Position numbers and translations under genes: made by a program
In this document: positions 27,148-36,643 of the stretch, piece by piece
Layout of the letters: the number at the start of each line of letters is the position of its first letter
Position numbering within the stretch: the stretch's first letter is position 1
From: Aminobacter aminovorans
GTDB lineage: Bacteria; Pseudomonadota; Alphaproteobacteria; Rhizobiales; Rhizobiaceae
Assembly (NCBI RefSeq): GCF_900445235.1
Contig: NZ_UFSM01000002.1
Location: forward strand, 186,001-250,000
DNA length: 64,000 bases
Direction of reading: 5' to 3'
The notes under the pieces: model-generated
Told to the model about the DNA's origin: nothing
The model's database searches: none
The model's input: the letters and a program-made list of their open reading frames with translations, nothing else

Positions 27148-28032
27148 ATGAAATTTCTTCGCGAATTCCTGTCCTACACCTCGAGCCTGCCCCGACTGGC
27201 GATCTGGGCTGTCGGCACCTTTCTCTTCCTCGGCATCTTCGCGCCATGGCTGACACCGCATGATCCTAATGCGCAAGACCTGCTACAGGCGCATATGGGA
27301 CCGTCCTTCGCCCACTGGTTAGGTACCGACCATGTCGGCCGCGATACACTGAGCCGGCTGATCCTGTCGGCGCGAACCTCGGTTGTCGGCATGACCCTTG
27401 TCCTGGTGCTGGCGCTTTCTGTTGGCGTCACCATCGGCACGGTTGCGGGCTATCGTCGTGGCTGGGTCGAAGAGGGCCTGATGCGGATCGTCGATGTCGG
27501 GCTGGCGATGCCCAGCCTTATCGTGGCGCTGGCCGTCATCGGTATCTTCGGGACCGGCTACTGGAACATGATCCTTGCGCTGGCACTCGCCTGGTGGCCG
27601 GGAAGCGCGCGCATCAGCCGGGCGGTTGCGGTCAACGTCATGAACAGGCCGCACATCGAGTCCCTTCGTGTGCTCGGGGCAAGTCCGGCCCGGATCTATT
27701 TCCATCACCTGCTGCCCGCAACGCTGGGTGCCGTTCTTGTCTACGCGACGGCAGATGCGGGAGCAGTGGCCTTGGCGATCGCAACGCTGAGTTTCCTTGG
27801 GCTGGGCATCCAGCCGCCAACGCCGGAATGGGGTCAGATGCTCGTCGATGCCTTGCCCTATCTCGAGTCTTCGCCGCGTCAGGTCATCCTCCCAGGACTG
27901 GCGCTCACTCTGGCCGTGATCGGCTTCAATCTGCTGGGCGAATCCATTGCGCTGAACCGGGTACCCACACCGCTTTCCCGCAAGACCCTTCGCCAGAGGC
28001 GGATCACGGCAGCTGCATGGAAGAAGGCATAA
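27148..28032 (+). CDS. dipeptide-type ABC permease (DppC-like)
   Basis: The 294-residue second permease has the DppC N-terminal signature (FAPWLTPHDPNAQDL, then HWLGTDHVGRDTLSRLI). Helices follow, with the EAA loop SLRVLGASPARIYFHHLLP. It starts at the ATG at 27148, two bases after the DppB-like stop. It forms the translocation pore with the preceding subunit. Confidence 0.92.
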   Translation: MKFLREFLSYTSSLPRLAIWAVGTFLFLGIFAPWLTPHDPNAQDLLQAHMGPSFAHWLGTDHVGRDTLSRLILSARTSVVGMTLVLVLALSVGVTIGTVAGYRRGWVEEGLMRIVDVGLAMPSLIVALAVIGIFGTGYWNMILALALAWWPGSARISRAVAVNVMNRPHIESLRVLGASPARIYFHHLLPATLGAVLVYATADAGAVALAIATLSFLGLGIQPPTPEWGQMLVDALPYLESSPRQVILPGLALTLAVIGFNLLGESIALNRVPTPLSRKTLRQRRITAAAWKKA

Positions 28033-28036
28033 CCGG

Positions 28037-29047
28037 ATGGCTTCGAAGGAAATCCTGAGGGTTTCGGATCTCTGTGTGGATCTGTTCACCCAGCGGTCGG
28101 TCATCCGGCCGGTCGACGGGGTCAGCTACTCTGTCGCTGCTGGCGAAACGCTCGCCATCGTCGGCGAGAGTGGCAGCGGCAAGACGGTGTTGAACTTTGC
28201 CCCTCTCGGCCTGATGCCGACGGGCGTCAATGTCGACCTGAGCGGCTCGATCCTGTTCAACGACACCGAACTGGTCGGCATCGCCGAACCAGCATTGCGA
28301 AAGCTGCGCGGCGGATCGATAGGAACGATCTTCCAGGATCCAATGAGCGCGCTTAATCCTGCTCGCACCATCGGCAGACAGATTGCCGAGGTGGCCGAAC
28401 TGCATATGGGCTTGAGCTCCAACCAGGCCGAAAGCAGGGCGCTTGACCTGCTCAAGCTGGTCAGGATGTCCGACCCCGATGCGCGGTTGAAACAATACCC
28501 GCACGAACTGTCAGGCGGGCTTCGCCAGCGCGTGATGATCGCCATTGCCGTTGCCGCCGAGCCGAAGCTGTTGATCGCCGACGAGCCGACCACCGCTCTC
28601 GACGTCACCGTGCAGGCGCAGATCATCGCCTTGCTGAAGGACCTGCAGAAGCGGCTGAACATGGCCATCGTGCTCATCACGCACGACATGGGCGTAGTGG
28701 CCGGCATCGCCTCGCGTGTTGCCGTCATGTATGCCGGCCGGGTTGCCGAATACGGGCCCGTCGGGGACGTTCTGGTCGAACCGCGCCATCCCTACACGAT
28801 GGGTCTGATCGATGCCATTCCGCGTGCCGACGATGCGCCCGGCTCACTGTTTCGCGGGTTGCCGGGCGCACCCCCGATATTGGGCGCACCTATCCCGGGA
28901 TGCGCCTTTGCGCCTCGCTGCCACGCGGCAATCGAAAGCTGCCACATCAATCGCCCAGCGCTGGTGTCGACAGTTCAGCCGCTGGTTTCAGCCGCGTGCC
29001 CGATCATCAACAAGCACAATCACGGGGGCGCGTATGTCCAGCACTAA
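28037..29047 (+). CDS. dipeptide-type ABC ATP-binding protein (DppD-like)
   Basis: The 336-residue ATPase has Walker A GESGSGKTV, signature LSGGLRQRVMIAIA, Walker B LLIADEPTTALD and H-loop LITHDMG. The C-terminal oligopeptide extension carries the CAFAPRCHAAIESC cysteine pattern, which in homologues binds an iron-sulfur cluster. It partners the second ATPase, with which it overlaps by 14 bases. Confidence 0.93.
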   Translation: MASKEILRVSDLCVDLFTQRSVIRPVDGVSYSVAAGETLAIVGESGSGKTVLNFAPLGLMPTGVNVDLSGSILFNDTELVGIAEPALRKLRGGSIGTIFQDPMSALNPARTIGRQIAEVAELHMGLSSNQAESRALDLLKLVRMSDPDARLKQYPHELSGGLRQRVMIAIAVAAEPKLLIADEPTTALDVTVQAQIIALLKDLQKRLNMAIVLITHDMGVVAGIASRVAVMYAGRVAEYGPVGDVLVEPRHPYTMGLIDAIPRADDAPGSLFRGLPGAPPILGAPIPGCAFAPRCHAAIESCHINRPALVSTVQPLVSAACPIINKHNHGGAYVQH

Positions 29048-30065
29048 GTCAGTCCTGCGCGTCGAAAACCTCGTCACGAGGTTCAAGAGCGTCAAACGCG
29101 GCAAATGGGTCAAGGCGGTCGATGGCGTGAGCATCGAACTCCGTCCCGGAGAAATCGTTGGCCTGGTCGGCGAATCCGGTTGCGGAAAGTCGACGCTGGG
29201 GCGCTCGATCGTCGGGCTGGAACGTCCGCAAAGCGGCCGTATCCTGCTCGATGATATCGATCTGAGCGGCCTTGGCGGGCGCAAGCTGCGCGAGACCCGA
29301 CGAGCGATCCAGTATGTGTTCCAGGATCCTTATGCCTCGCTCAACGATCGGCAAACGATCGGCGAGGCGATAACCGAAGCGCTGGTGATCATCGGGATTC
29401 ACGACAGGGCACGGCAGCGCCGGCGGGTTCACGAGTTGCTCGACCAGGTCGGGTTGCCCGACACGGTGGCGGAACGTTATCCCCGCGAACTGTCCGGCGG
29501 CCAGCGCCAGCGCGTGGCGATAGCCCGCTCCCTTGCGGTAGAGCCGCGCGTTCTGATCTGCGATGAGCCGGTCAGCGCACTCGACCTGTCGATCCGCTCC
29601 CAGGTCATGAACCTGTTCCTGACCCTGCAGAAGGATCTGGGCGTCGCCTGTCTTTTCATCGCCCATGACCTGGCGCTCGTGCGTCAGGCCGCATCGCGGG
29701 TCTATGTGATGTACCTCGGAAAGATCGTCGAGCAGGGGACCTCGCTCGATGTCTACGAAAGGCCGACCCATCCCTATACGCGCGCCCTGCTTGCCTCGAT
29801 TCCGAGTGCCGATCCGCGCATCGAGGCCAACCGCGAGGTTCCGGCATTGCTGGGGGACATTCCGAGCCCGACCAATCCGCCATCCGGCTGCCGGTTTCGA
29901 ACGCGGTGCCCGAGCGCGATGGAGGCATGCGCTGCAGCCGAGCCGCCGACGGTCTGGGTTGGTCCCGGCCACGGCGCGGCATGCATAATTGCCTCCCAGA
30001 TCAGGGCAACCGAGGTCGTGCCGCGGCCCGAGCCGCAACGCCTGCCACAGCAATTGTCGGCCTAG
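29034..30065 (+). CDS. dipeptide-type ABC ATP-binding protein (DppF-like)
   Basis: The 343-residue ATPase starts at the ATG within the end of the preceding gene. Walker A is GESGCGKST, the signature LSGGQRQRVAIARSLA, Walker B VLICDEPVSALD, and the C-terminal PPSGCRFRTRCPSAMEAC cysteine cluster is present. It makes a heterodimer with the DppD-like ATPase. The last 25 residues are proline-rich and not conserved. Confidence 0.93.
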   Translation: MSSTKSVLRVENLVTRFKSVKRGKWVKAVDGVSIELRPGEIVGLVGESGCGKSTLGRSIVGLERPQSGRILLDDIDLSGLGGRKLRETRRAIQYVFQDPYASLNDRQTIGEAITEALVIIGIHDRARQRRRVHELLDQVGLPDTVAERYPRELSGGQRQRVAIARSLAVEPRVLICDEPVSALDLSIRSQVMNLFLTLQKDLGVACLFIAHDLALVRQAASRVYVMYLGKIVEQGTSLDVYERPTHPYTRALLASIPSADPRIEANREVPALLGDIPSPTNPPSGCRFRTRCPSAMEACAAAEPPTVWVGPGHGAACIIASQIRATEVVPRPEPQRLPQQLSA

Positions 30066-30118
30066 GCGCCGGCAACAACACCGACACTGATTCAGTCCGA
30101 ACGACGGAGGCATCCAGG

Positions 30119-31363
30119 ATGTTTTTGAACCGTGACACAGCTCATGCGAGCTCGCTGAAGAATGCGCCCGACAACGAAGAATTCTGGGGCGAGGTGCGCA
30201 AGACCATGGAGCCGATGTACACCCACACCCAGCTGGTCAACACCCGGCGCGGGTCGTCGCCGCTCGAAGTGCGCGACCGGGTCAGGTCGCTCGTCGACCT
30301 GTCGCTTTCCTATGAGCTCGATGAATACGAGCCGTTTCGGGACCTCAAGGAAAGTGGCTCCTCGCTTATGATCAGGCAGATGCTGGCCGACTATTTCGGC
30401 GGCGGTGCCGACGAGATCGCGCTGACGCGCAATGCCATGGAAGGCATCGCCACCGTCCTGAATGGCGTGACGCTGAAGCCAGGCGACGAAGTCATTGCGA
30501 CGAAATACTGCTACGATTCAAACCTTGCGATCTTGCGGCAGCGCGTCGAACGCGACGGCATCGTGCTCAAGCTCGTCGATCTTCCCTTCGGTCGCGGCAG
30601 CGACGCCGAGTTCGTCAAAGCCTTTTCGGACGCCATTACCGAGCGCACGCGGCTGATCACATTTCCCCATGTCGTCGTCCGTACCGGCCAGGTCCTGCCT
30701 GTGAAGGCTTTGGCCGAACTGGCGCGCGCCAAGGGTATTTTCAGCTTCGTCGATGGCGCCCATTCGGCTGGGCATATCTGCTTTCGTCTCGACGAGCTCG
30801 GCTGCGATGCTTTCGCGACCTGTCTTCACAAATGGATGTACGGGCCGCGCGGTACGGGTTTTCTCTATGTCAGGCGCGACAAGATCGCCGACGTCTGGCC
30901 GATGTGGGCAAGCTGGTCGAACAAACCGGCGGACTCGATCGAGAAGTTCGAGGAGGTCGGGTCGGTGTTCAAGGCGCTGCCGGCGTCAATTCCCGATGCA
31001 TTGGCGTTCAACCTTCAGATCGGTCAGGAAGAGAAGGCCGCGCGGCTGCGCTATATGCGCAACCGCTGGATGATCCCGCTGAGCAGGCATGAGAAGGTCA
31101 CGATGCTGACCGACATCGACGCCGAGCCGGGCACCGGCTTTGGCGCATTCGTGCTCGACGGCATTGATCATGGACAGTTTGCCAAGGCGCTGCTCGATGA
31201 ATTCAAGATCAACGTCTTGTCGTTTGCAATGGATGAAGACCCCTCGTTGAAGGGCATCCATGTGTCGCCGGGCCTGTCGAACAGTCTCGAAGAGATCGAT
31301 CGTTTCGTCGAAGCGGCGCACATCGTTCTTGGCCGGGGCGGGCAGAAAGTTACGCAGGTATGA
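30119..31363 (+). CDS. class V aminotransferase family protein (isopenicillin-N epimerase-like)
   Basis: The 414-residue PLP enzyme of fold type I has ALTRNAMEGIATVLNGV for cofactor phosphate contacts, SFVDGAHSAGHICFRLDELG for the pyridine-nitrogen Asp, and the Schiff-base Lys in CLHKWMYGPRGTGFLYVR. Relatives include isopenicillin-N epimerase, cysteine desulfurases and kynureninase, so an epimerase, lyase or transaminase activity on an amino-acid-like compound is likely. It ends the importer operon, and its stop overlaps the convergent M24 peptidase gene by 14 bases. The importer and the GntR-linked peptidase suggest the imported substrate is processed here. Confidence 0.88.
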   Translation: MFLNRDTAHASSLKNAPDNEEFWGEVRKTMEPMYTHTQLVNTRRGSSPLEVRDRVRSLVDLSLSYELDEYEPFRDLKESGSSLMIRQMLADYFGGGADEIALTRNAMEGIATVLNGVTLKPGDEVIATKYCYDSNLAILRQRVERDGIVLKLVDLPFGRGSDAEFVKAFSDAITERTRLITFPHVVVRTGQVLPVKALAELARAKGIFSFVDGAHSAGHICFRLDELGCDAFATCLHKWMYGPRGTGFLYVRRDKIADVWPMWASWSNKPADSIEKFEEVGSVFKALPASIPDALAFNLQIGQEEKAARLRYMRNRWMIPLSRHEKVTMLTDIDAEPGTGFGAFVLDGIDHGQFAKALLDEFKINVLSFAMDEDPSLKGIHVSPGLSNSLEEIDRFVEAAHIVLGRGGQKVTQV

Positions 31364-32555
31364 CAAACAACCCGCGGTCGAGTCTGGTCAGCGCTTCCGC
31401 GCCCGTTGCGGTCACCAGGAAGGTGTCCTCGCTCATCATGCCGCCCCAGCCGGGGCGGTAGTAAGGCGCCTCGATATTGACCACCATGCCTTCCAGCAGC
31501 GTGACGGGGTTCGAGGCCGCGATTGTCGGGTATTCATGGCTCTCGATGCCGAGGCCATGCCCGACATGGTGACGCTTGTATTGTGGCAGCCCGCCCTGGC
31601 GGACGGCTGCCACGGCCTCATGAAAGAGCGCATCTGTGGTCATCCCCGGAGCGACCATGTCAGAGGCTTTACGGTGGCCCATCGACGTCGCCGCAAAGGC
31701 TGAGAGCACATCCTTGCCCGGCTCTCCGACGAAGGCGGTTCGCGCCGTGTCTGACCAATAGCCGCCGAAGGTGGCGCCGACATCGATGCGCACGATGTCG
31801 TTGGCACCGATCCGCCGCCGGGTCGGATAGGCATCGGCAAGGGCGCTGCGCTCTCCTGAGGTGACGACCACGAAGCCGGGCAAGCCGCCTTGCGAGATCA
31901 TTTCGGCGGATATTCTGGCGGCAAGCTCGTATTCCGTCATGCCTGCCTTGGCATCGCGCAGGGCGTTGCCCAGAGCGACTTCAGTCAAGTCGGATGCACT
32001 GCGCAGAAGGCTTATCTCGAGCGGGTTCTTGACCGAGCGGGCATCGCGGAAAAATGCCGCGGTCGCGCGCGCGTCGATCAGTTGCAGCCCTTGTGCCGAA
32101 ACGAGTGTGTGGGAGGCTCCATCCACGCTGTCGATGCCGAGCTTATGCCTGCCGCCGGCCAATTGCGCGACGGCAGCGGAAACAGCCTCATCGAACGTTG
32201 CGAACTCAACGACATTAGTGCCTTTGCGTTCGCGCAGTTCCTGGTCGTCGAAGAAGAAGTTGCCATAGCAAAAGTACCGCAAATCCTTGCCGACGGTCTC
32301 GGCGGCGGACCAGAGGTCGGCTTTTGGTCCGACGAGGATCCAGTCATCTGCAACGAAGACCACCGCCATCTTGAGCAGCCAGCTGGTGTCAAAACCCATG
32401 CTTTTATAGCCGCTGCAGTAAAAAACATGGTGCGGCTGGGCGGCGACCAACACGACGCTGCTGTCGCCGATCTGATTGAAGATGGCTTGCCGGTTTCTGC
32501 GGGCCAGCTCTTTGACGTCCACCGACGCGCCGTCCATCTGATCTGTTGTGCTCAC
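31350..32555 (-). CDS. M24 family metallopeptidase (creatinase/Xaa-Pro aminopeptidase-like)
   Basis: The 401-residue two-domain protein has an N-terminal creatinase-like domain and a C-terminal pita-bread domain. All five metal ligands are visible: Asp in VRIDVGATF, Asp in GGYWSDTART, His in HHVGHGLGIESHE, Glu in VVNIEAPYY and Glu in MMSEDTFLV. It hydrolyses a C-N or peptide bond next to proline or a similar group. The GTG at 32555 overlaps the regulator's TGA, so the two are translationally coupled. Ectoine hydrolase (DoeA/EutD) is also an M24 protein, but the N-terminal half here does not look like it, so I keep the general name. Confidence 0.9.
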   Translation of the reverse strand: MSTTDQMDGASVDVKELARRNRQAIFNQIGDSSVVLVAAQPHHVFYCSGYKSMGFDTSWLLKMAVVFVADDWILVGPKADLWSAAETVGKDLRYFCYGNFFFDDQELRERKGTNVVEFATFDEAVSAAVAQLAGGRHKLGIDSVDGASHTLVSAQGLQLIDARATAAFFRDARSVKNPLEISLLRSASDLTEVALGNALRDAKAGMTEYELAARISAEMISQGGLPGFVVVTSGERSALADAYPTRRRIGANDIVRIDVGATFGGYWSDTARTAFVGEPGKDVLSAFAATSMGHRKASDMVAPGMTTDALFHEAVAAVRQGGLPQYKRHHVGHGLGIESHEYPTIAASNPVTLLEGMVVNIEAPYYRPGWGGMMSEDTFLVTATGAEALTRLDRGLFVIPA

Positions 32556-33310
32556 GGTTGAAGCGGGTTGAATTCGCCCACAAACTCGTTGCGGTCGGCA
32601 GGGTAGATCAATTTTACCCAGGTGACCGGCATGGCGTCAGCCCATGTCTGGCGAAGCGACACCAGCAGCGGTGCGTTGGCCGCGACGCCGAGTTGCGCAG
32701 CTTGTGCTGCGGTTGCGATCTCGGCGCGGATGGTGTGTCGAAGCCGCGTGCATGGAAGCCTTGCAAGCAACCAGATGTTCGGCGTTTCGGCCTCAAAATC
32801 CGCATCCACCGCATCCGGGGCAGCCTGCAAACTGATGAGCCGTTCCTCCAGCACTTCGGGCTTGCCGAAACCGCTATGCACCGCATGAAGGCGCAGCAAG
32901 GGCGTGCCCGCTTCCACCTCCGGCCAGACAGATGTGTCAGCGCCGGCTGTGATGATGGACGAGCCTACCACCCGGTAAGCATAGGTCCTGCCCTTGGCTT
33001 CGATGTCTTGCCTGATATCGAGATAGCCGATCACCGCATGCGATTCAGTGGTTTGCGCAACGCGTGTTCCCTGCTTGCGCCGTCGTTCCAGAAGTCCTGC
33101 TTCGGTAAGCTTGGACAGCGCCTTGCTGACGGTTGCCCGGGTTGTCGAGAATTTTTCCAGCAGCGTATGCTCGGAAGGGATGCGGTGACCGGCGGGCCAC
33201 CGCCCGCTCATGATCTCGGCACGGACCGCGCGTTCGATCTGCCTGTAGATCGGACCATTGCCGTCCAGCTCGATCGTGTCGGCCAGTTCAGTGTTGGTTT
33301 CTTGGTCCAT
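32552..33310 (-). CDS. GntR-family (HutC subfamily) transcriptional regulator
   Basis: The 252-residue protein has an N-terminal winged helix (PIYRQIERAVRAEIMSGRWP, PSEHTLLEKFSTTRATVSKA, SKLTEAGLLERRRKQGTRVA) and a C-terminal UTRA ligand-binding domain with HAVHSGFGKPEVLEERLISL. The start at 33310 (MDQETN) is preferred over a TTG at 33355. It leads the M24 peptidase gene in a two-gene operon. A site at 33361, 51 bases upstream of its start, matches those before the dipeptide-type operon, so it probably represses itself and that operon until the imported compound or its product binds. Confidence 0.9.
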   Translation of the reverse strand: MDQETNTELADTIELDGNGPIYRQIERAVRAEIMSGRWPAGHRIPSEHTLLEKFSTTRATVSKALSKLTEAGLLERRRKQGTRVAQTTESHAVIGYLDIRQDIEAKGRTYAYRVVGSSIITAGADTSVWPEVEAGTPLLRLHAVHSGFGKPEVLEERLISLQAAPDAVDADFEAETPNIWLLARLPCTRLRHTIRAEIATAAQAAQLGVAANAPLLVSLRQTWADAMPVTWVKLIYPADRNEFVGEFNPLQP

Positions 33311-33360
33311 CAACGTCCCGGCAACCCCATTGTAAATGCTCTTCAAACCACGCAAGCGTA

Positions 33361-33372
33361 TTGTCTACACAT
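33361..33372. promoter_or_regulatory. GntR-type operator site before the regulator gene
   Basis: TTGTCTACACAT matches the TTGTCTAGACAA palindrome at 24533 in 10 of 12 positions. It lies 51 bases upstream of the regulator's ATG, consistent with autoregulation. Confidence 0.5.
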
Positions 33373-33475
33373 AAGATAACATGCCGATTTCTGCAATAAC
33401 TCCCAGACGCTTCGGAAGCGCGGCCGTATCCTCTTCAGAGAGCCCCGGCATGAGACTGAATTTGATCCAGCGGGC

Positions 33476-34483
33476 TTAGGCTACGTCCACTACAAGCTTG
33501 AACAGGCAATCTCCTGGCTCGGTTAGTGCGGGAGCCCGTTGGCAGGCAACGAGACCGGACTGCGCGAACTGCACCGACCTGGCAGGCTCCGACGGCCCAG
33601 CGATCGGATGGATTGTGCCGGCAAGATCTCCAGCTAGAACCTCGTCTCCCACGGTCACGGCAGGCTCGAAGATTCCCCTGACCGGCGCATAGGTGAAGGC
33701 CTGCCTGCCATCGACCCGCATGGATCGTGTTGGCCCAGCCGGCTCGACGACGGCGTCGGGAAGGATGCCCAGATGTTTCAGCACCCGCAGCATCCCGTTT
33801 CGGGCGAGCATTTCGCCCGGCCGAGACAGAGACGCCCCGCCACCGAGTTCGGTCGTCAGGGCAGGAATGCCGAGCGCCTGCGCTGTCGCCGACAGGGTTG
33901 TGGCGCCACCGCCGCCCGAACCGTCGCTGATCGAGCCGATGGGAGCGCCGAAGACATGCATGAGCTCGATGAGTTTTGCCGTCTCGGCTCCGGTCTTGCC
34001 GAGGCGGATCAGGCAGCAGGGGAGATAGAGCAACGAGGTGCCACCGGAATGCAGGTCGATGACGATATCGGCGAGCGGCAGCAGCACCTCTGAGACATAA
34101 TGGGCGATCATGTCAGTCGGTGAGCCATTGGCGTCGCCGGGAAACATCCGGTTGAGATTGCCCTGATCGAGCGGCGAAACGCGCCTGCCTGCGTCGACCG
34201 CGGGATAGTTCAATGCCGGCAGGATGATGATGCGGCCGCGGAGCTCGTTTGCATCGAACTGCCGGGCGAGCTTGCTGAGCGCCACCTGGCCCTCATACTC
34301 ATCGCCATGATTGCCGGCGACCAGCAGTGCGGTTGGCCCGGCACCATTCCTGATGCAGACGATCGGGATGGGGATAGTGCCATAGGCCGAACGATCGCTT
34401 GAGAACGGCAAACGCAGGCAGGAGATTTGCTTGCCGTCCTTGTCAAAATCGATGTCCGTCCAGATGCGTGTGTCGTTCGCCAC
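33476..34483 (-). CDS. succinylglutamate desuccinylase/aspartoacylase family deacylase (DoeB-like)
   Basis: The 335-residue zinc hydrolase shows zinc ligands in VAGNHGDEYEG (His, Glu) and VIDLHSGG (His), and the catalytic Glu in LTTELGGG. GRRVSPLDQGNLNRMFPG is a subgroup marker shared with N-acetyl-diaminobutyrate deacetylase (DoeB/EutE) of ectoine breakdown. The reaction is probably removal of an acyl group from an N-acyl amino acid. It lies 12 bases downstream of an amino-acid importer ATPase, and ectoine loci pair DoeB/EutE with the EhuABCD importer in the same way. The other ectoine enzymes (EutABC, DoeCD) are absent, so the substrate may be a different N-acyl compound. Confidence 0.85.
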   Translation of the reverse strand: MANDTRIWTDIDFDKDGKQISCLRLPFSSDRSAYGTIPIPIVCIRNGAGPTALLVAGNHGDEYEGQVALSKLARQFDANELRGRIIILPALNYPAVDAGRRVSPLDQGNLNRMFPGDANGSPTDMIAHYVSEVLLPLADIVIDLHSGGTSLLYLPCCLIRLGKTGAETAKLIELMHVFGAPIGSISDGSGGGGATTLSATAQALGIPALTTELGGGASLSRPGEMLARNGMLRVLKHLGILPDAVVEPAGPTRSMRVDGRQAFTYAPVRGIFEPAVTVGDEVLAGDLAGTIHPIAGPSEPARSVQFAQSGLVACQRAPALTEPGDCLFKLVVDVA

Positions 34484-34495
34484 CGATCCGTCCTC

Positions 34496-35245
34496 TCAAT
34501 GCAGCAGCGTGTTGAGGAAGGACTGGGCGCGGGGATGACTGGGCGTCGAAAAGAACGTCATCGGCGAGGCCTGTTCGACAATGCTGCCCTGATCCATGAA
34601 TACGACCTGGTCGGCAACCTCGCGGGCAAAGCCCATCTCATGGGTGACGCAGATCATCGTCATGCCTTCCTGGGCCAGCCCGGTCATGACATCGAGCACC
34701 TCCTTGACCATTTCGGGATCGAGCGCGGACGTTGGCTCGTCGAACAGCATCAGGCGCGGGTTCATGCACAGCGCGCGCGCAATCGCCACCCGCTGCTGCT
34801 GTCCACCTGACAATTGTGCGGGGTATTTGTCGGCCTGTTCGGGAATGCGGACCTTTTCCAGAAAATGCCGTGCCAGGCTCTCAGCCTCCTTGCGCGGCAT
34901 GGAAAGAACTCGGCGCAGCGCAAGCGTGCAGTTCGACAACACAGTCAGATGCGGAAACAGGTTGAAGCTCTGGAACACCATGCCGGTCTGGCGACGGGCG
35001 AGGGCCGTCTCCCTGGCATTGTCGCCCAGCCGGACCGTGCCCAGTGTCACGGTTCCCTGCTGGTAGGCTTCAAGCCCGTTGAGGCAGCGGATCAAGGTCG
35101 ACTTGCCCGAACCGGAGGGTCCGCAGATCACGACGCGGGAACCGCTTGGGATGGTGAGGTTGACCTCCTTCAACACATGGAAGGCGCCATACCACTTGTT
35201 GAGCGAGGTGATCTGGACGGCTGGTTTGTCGTCTGTGAGGGTCAT
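34496..35245 (-). CDS. polar amino acid ABC ATP-binding protein (GlnQ/EhuA-like)
   Basis: The 249-residue ATPase has Walker [11 protein letters not shown]-loop [12 protein letters not shown], signature [15 protein letters not shown], Walker [15 protein letters not shown] and H-loop [14 protein letters not shown], the exact style of the polar amino acid uptake family. It drives import by the two permeases encoded upstream and sits between them and the deacylase gene. Confidence 0.93.
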   Translation of the reverse strand: MTLTDDKPAVQITSLNKWYGAFHVLKEVNLTIPSGSRVVICGPSGSGKSTLIRCLNGLEAYQQGTVTLGTVRLGDNARETALARRQTGMVFQSFNLFPHLTVLSNCTLALRRVLSMPRKEAESLARHFLEKVRIPEQADKYPAQLSGGQQQRVAIARALCMNPRLMLFDEPTSALDPEMVKEVLDVMTGLAQEGMTMICVTHEMGFAREVADQVVFMDQGSIVEQASPMTFFSTPSHPRAQSFLNTLLH

Positions 35246-35334
35246 GAAGCATCTCTATAACAGCTCGAAGATAGCGAGCTAAGTGTCTGGATTTGTGAGG
35301 GTGGGATCAGCCGTTGAGGTAAGCGGCCGGCCGC

Positions 35335-35994
35335 CTACCTCGCTGTCGGCCGAAGCAGCCTGTGTTCCAGCCGTTTGATGGCTTGCGAGATGACGAGCGC
35401 GAGACCGAGGAAGATGAGGCCGGCGACCGTCAGCGGCTCGGCATAGCGGTAGGTCTCGGAAGCAACGTCGAAGGCACGGCCGAGCATCTCCGGCACCGCA
35501 AGCACGGCCAGATAGGGCGTCGCCTTGAGGATGGAGACGAAGTAATTGCCCATGGGTGCTGCAATGTTGCGCAGCATCTGCGGCGCGATGACAAAGATGG
35601 TCATATCCATCCTGCCGATCCCAAGCGCCCTTGCGGCTTCCGCCTGGCCGTTGGGGATGGCATCGATGCCGGCCTTGAACACCTCGGCGAGATAACCGCT
35701 GTAATAGAGGCTGAGCCCGATCATGCCTGTGGCAAGCGCACCAAGGCGAATGCCGTAAAAGGGCAGAATGAAATACAGGCAGTAGAGCCAGACCAGCACT
35801 GGTGTCGCCCTGATGAAGTCGATCAGGAAGCGGACGAACAGCCCTCCCAGCCCGCCCGAGCGGCGGATGAGTTCAAGGCCAAAGCCGATTGCCGAGGCGC
35901 CAACGCAGCTGACTGCTGCCACCAGCAGCGTCATGCCGATGGCGCCAAGGATGGTCGGCACAGTCGACAGCGCAAAGGCCACATCAAACGCCAC
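35335..35994 (-). CDS. polar amino acid ABC permease (EhuD-like)
   Basis: The 219-residue HisM/GlnP-type permease probably starts at the GTG at 35994, which overlaps the preceding permease gene by 11 bases. The frame stays open to 36111 but that part is antisense-like and not conserved. Membrane helices flank FLIDFIRATPVLVWLYCLYF and the EAA-type loop AEAARALGIGRMDMTIFVIA. Confidence 0.9.
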   Translation of the reverse strand: MAFDVAFALSTVPTILGAIGMTLLVAAVSCVGASAIGFGLELIRRSGGLGGLFVRFLIDFIRATPVLVWLYCLYFILPFYGIRLGALATGMIGLSLYYSGYLAEVFKAGIDAIPNGQAEAARALGIGRMDMTIFVIAPQMLRNIAAPMGNYFVSILKATPYLAVLAVPEMLGRAFDVASETYRYAEPLTVAGLIFLGLALVISQAIKRLEHRLLRPTAR

Positions 35995-36643
35995 AACGCG
36001 CCTCCCTTGCCGGGTTGATGCGTCGTTCCACCCAGCGGCCGAACAGTGCGACCGGATAGCAGACGATGAAATAGGCGAGCAGCAGCGAGCTGTAGATCGG
36101 CACCGGGTCATACTCGATCTGCGAGATCTCCTTGGCGCGGAAGGTCATGTCGGTCAGCGTCACCAGCGAGACAAGCGATGTCGCCTTCACCAGCTGGATG
36201 AGCTGGTTGATGAAGGTCGGGCTCATCGCCACCAGCGCCTGCGGCAGTTCGATGCGCAACAGGATGGTGGACCGCGATAGCCCCAGTGCCTGGCCAGCTT
36301 CTTTCTGGCCACGGTCCAATGCCTGCAGGCCGGCTCTCACCGCCTGGCTGGCATAACCGCCAATGTTGAGCCCCAGCACCATGGCACTGACCGTCATTGC
36401 CGACAGCGCCAGTCCGGCCAGGGGCAAGGCGTAATAGAACACGAAGAGCAGGATGATGACGGCGGAGCTGCGCCAGAACTCGATGACCGACGTCACCACG
36501 AACCGTGCCGGGCCCGTGGTCATGTATTGGGCAACTCCAAAGATGAGGCCGAAGGGGATGGCAAAGACCAGGCCATAGAGCGTCACCAAAGCGGTGACGC
36601 GAAAGCCCTGCAGGATGCCGAGCCAGATCTCGAGCATGGTCAT
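35984..36643 (-). CDS. polar amino acid ABC permease (EhuC-like)
   Basis: The 219-residue permease has SVIEFWRSSAVIILLFVFYY in the first conserved helix region and QKEAGQALGLSRSTILLRIE as the ATPase-contact loop. It starts at an ATG overlapping the binding-protein stop (ATGA) and overlaps the next permease at its end, a tightly packed operon. Confidence 0.92.
   Translation of the reverse strand: MTMLEIWLGILQGFRVTALVTLYGLVFAIPFGLIFGVAQYMTTGPARFVVTSVIEFWRSSAVIILLFVFYYALPLAGLALSAMTVSAMVLGLNIGGYASQAVRAGLQALDRGQKEAGQALGLSRSTILLRIELPQALVAMSPTFINQLIQLVKATSLVSLVTLTDMTFRAKEISQIEYDPVPIYSSLLLAYFIVCYPVALFGRWVERRINPAREARCGV

Noticed and set aside
31350..32555. M24 peptidase as ectoine hydrolase (DoeA/EutD)
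   Set aside because: The N-terminal half lacks the residues I associate with ectoine hydrolase and the remaining ectoine genes are missing, so only the family name is used.
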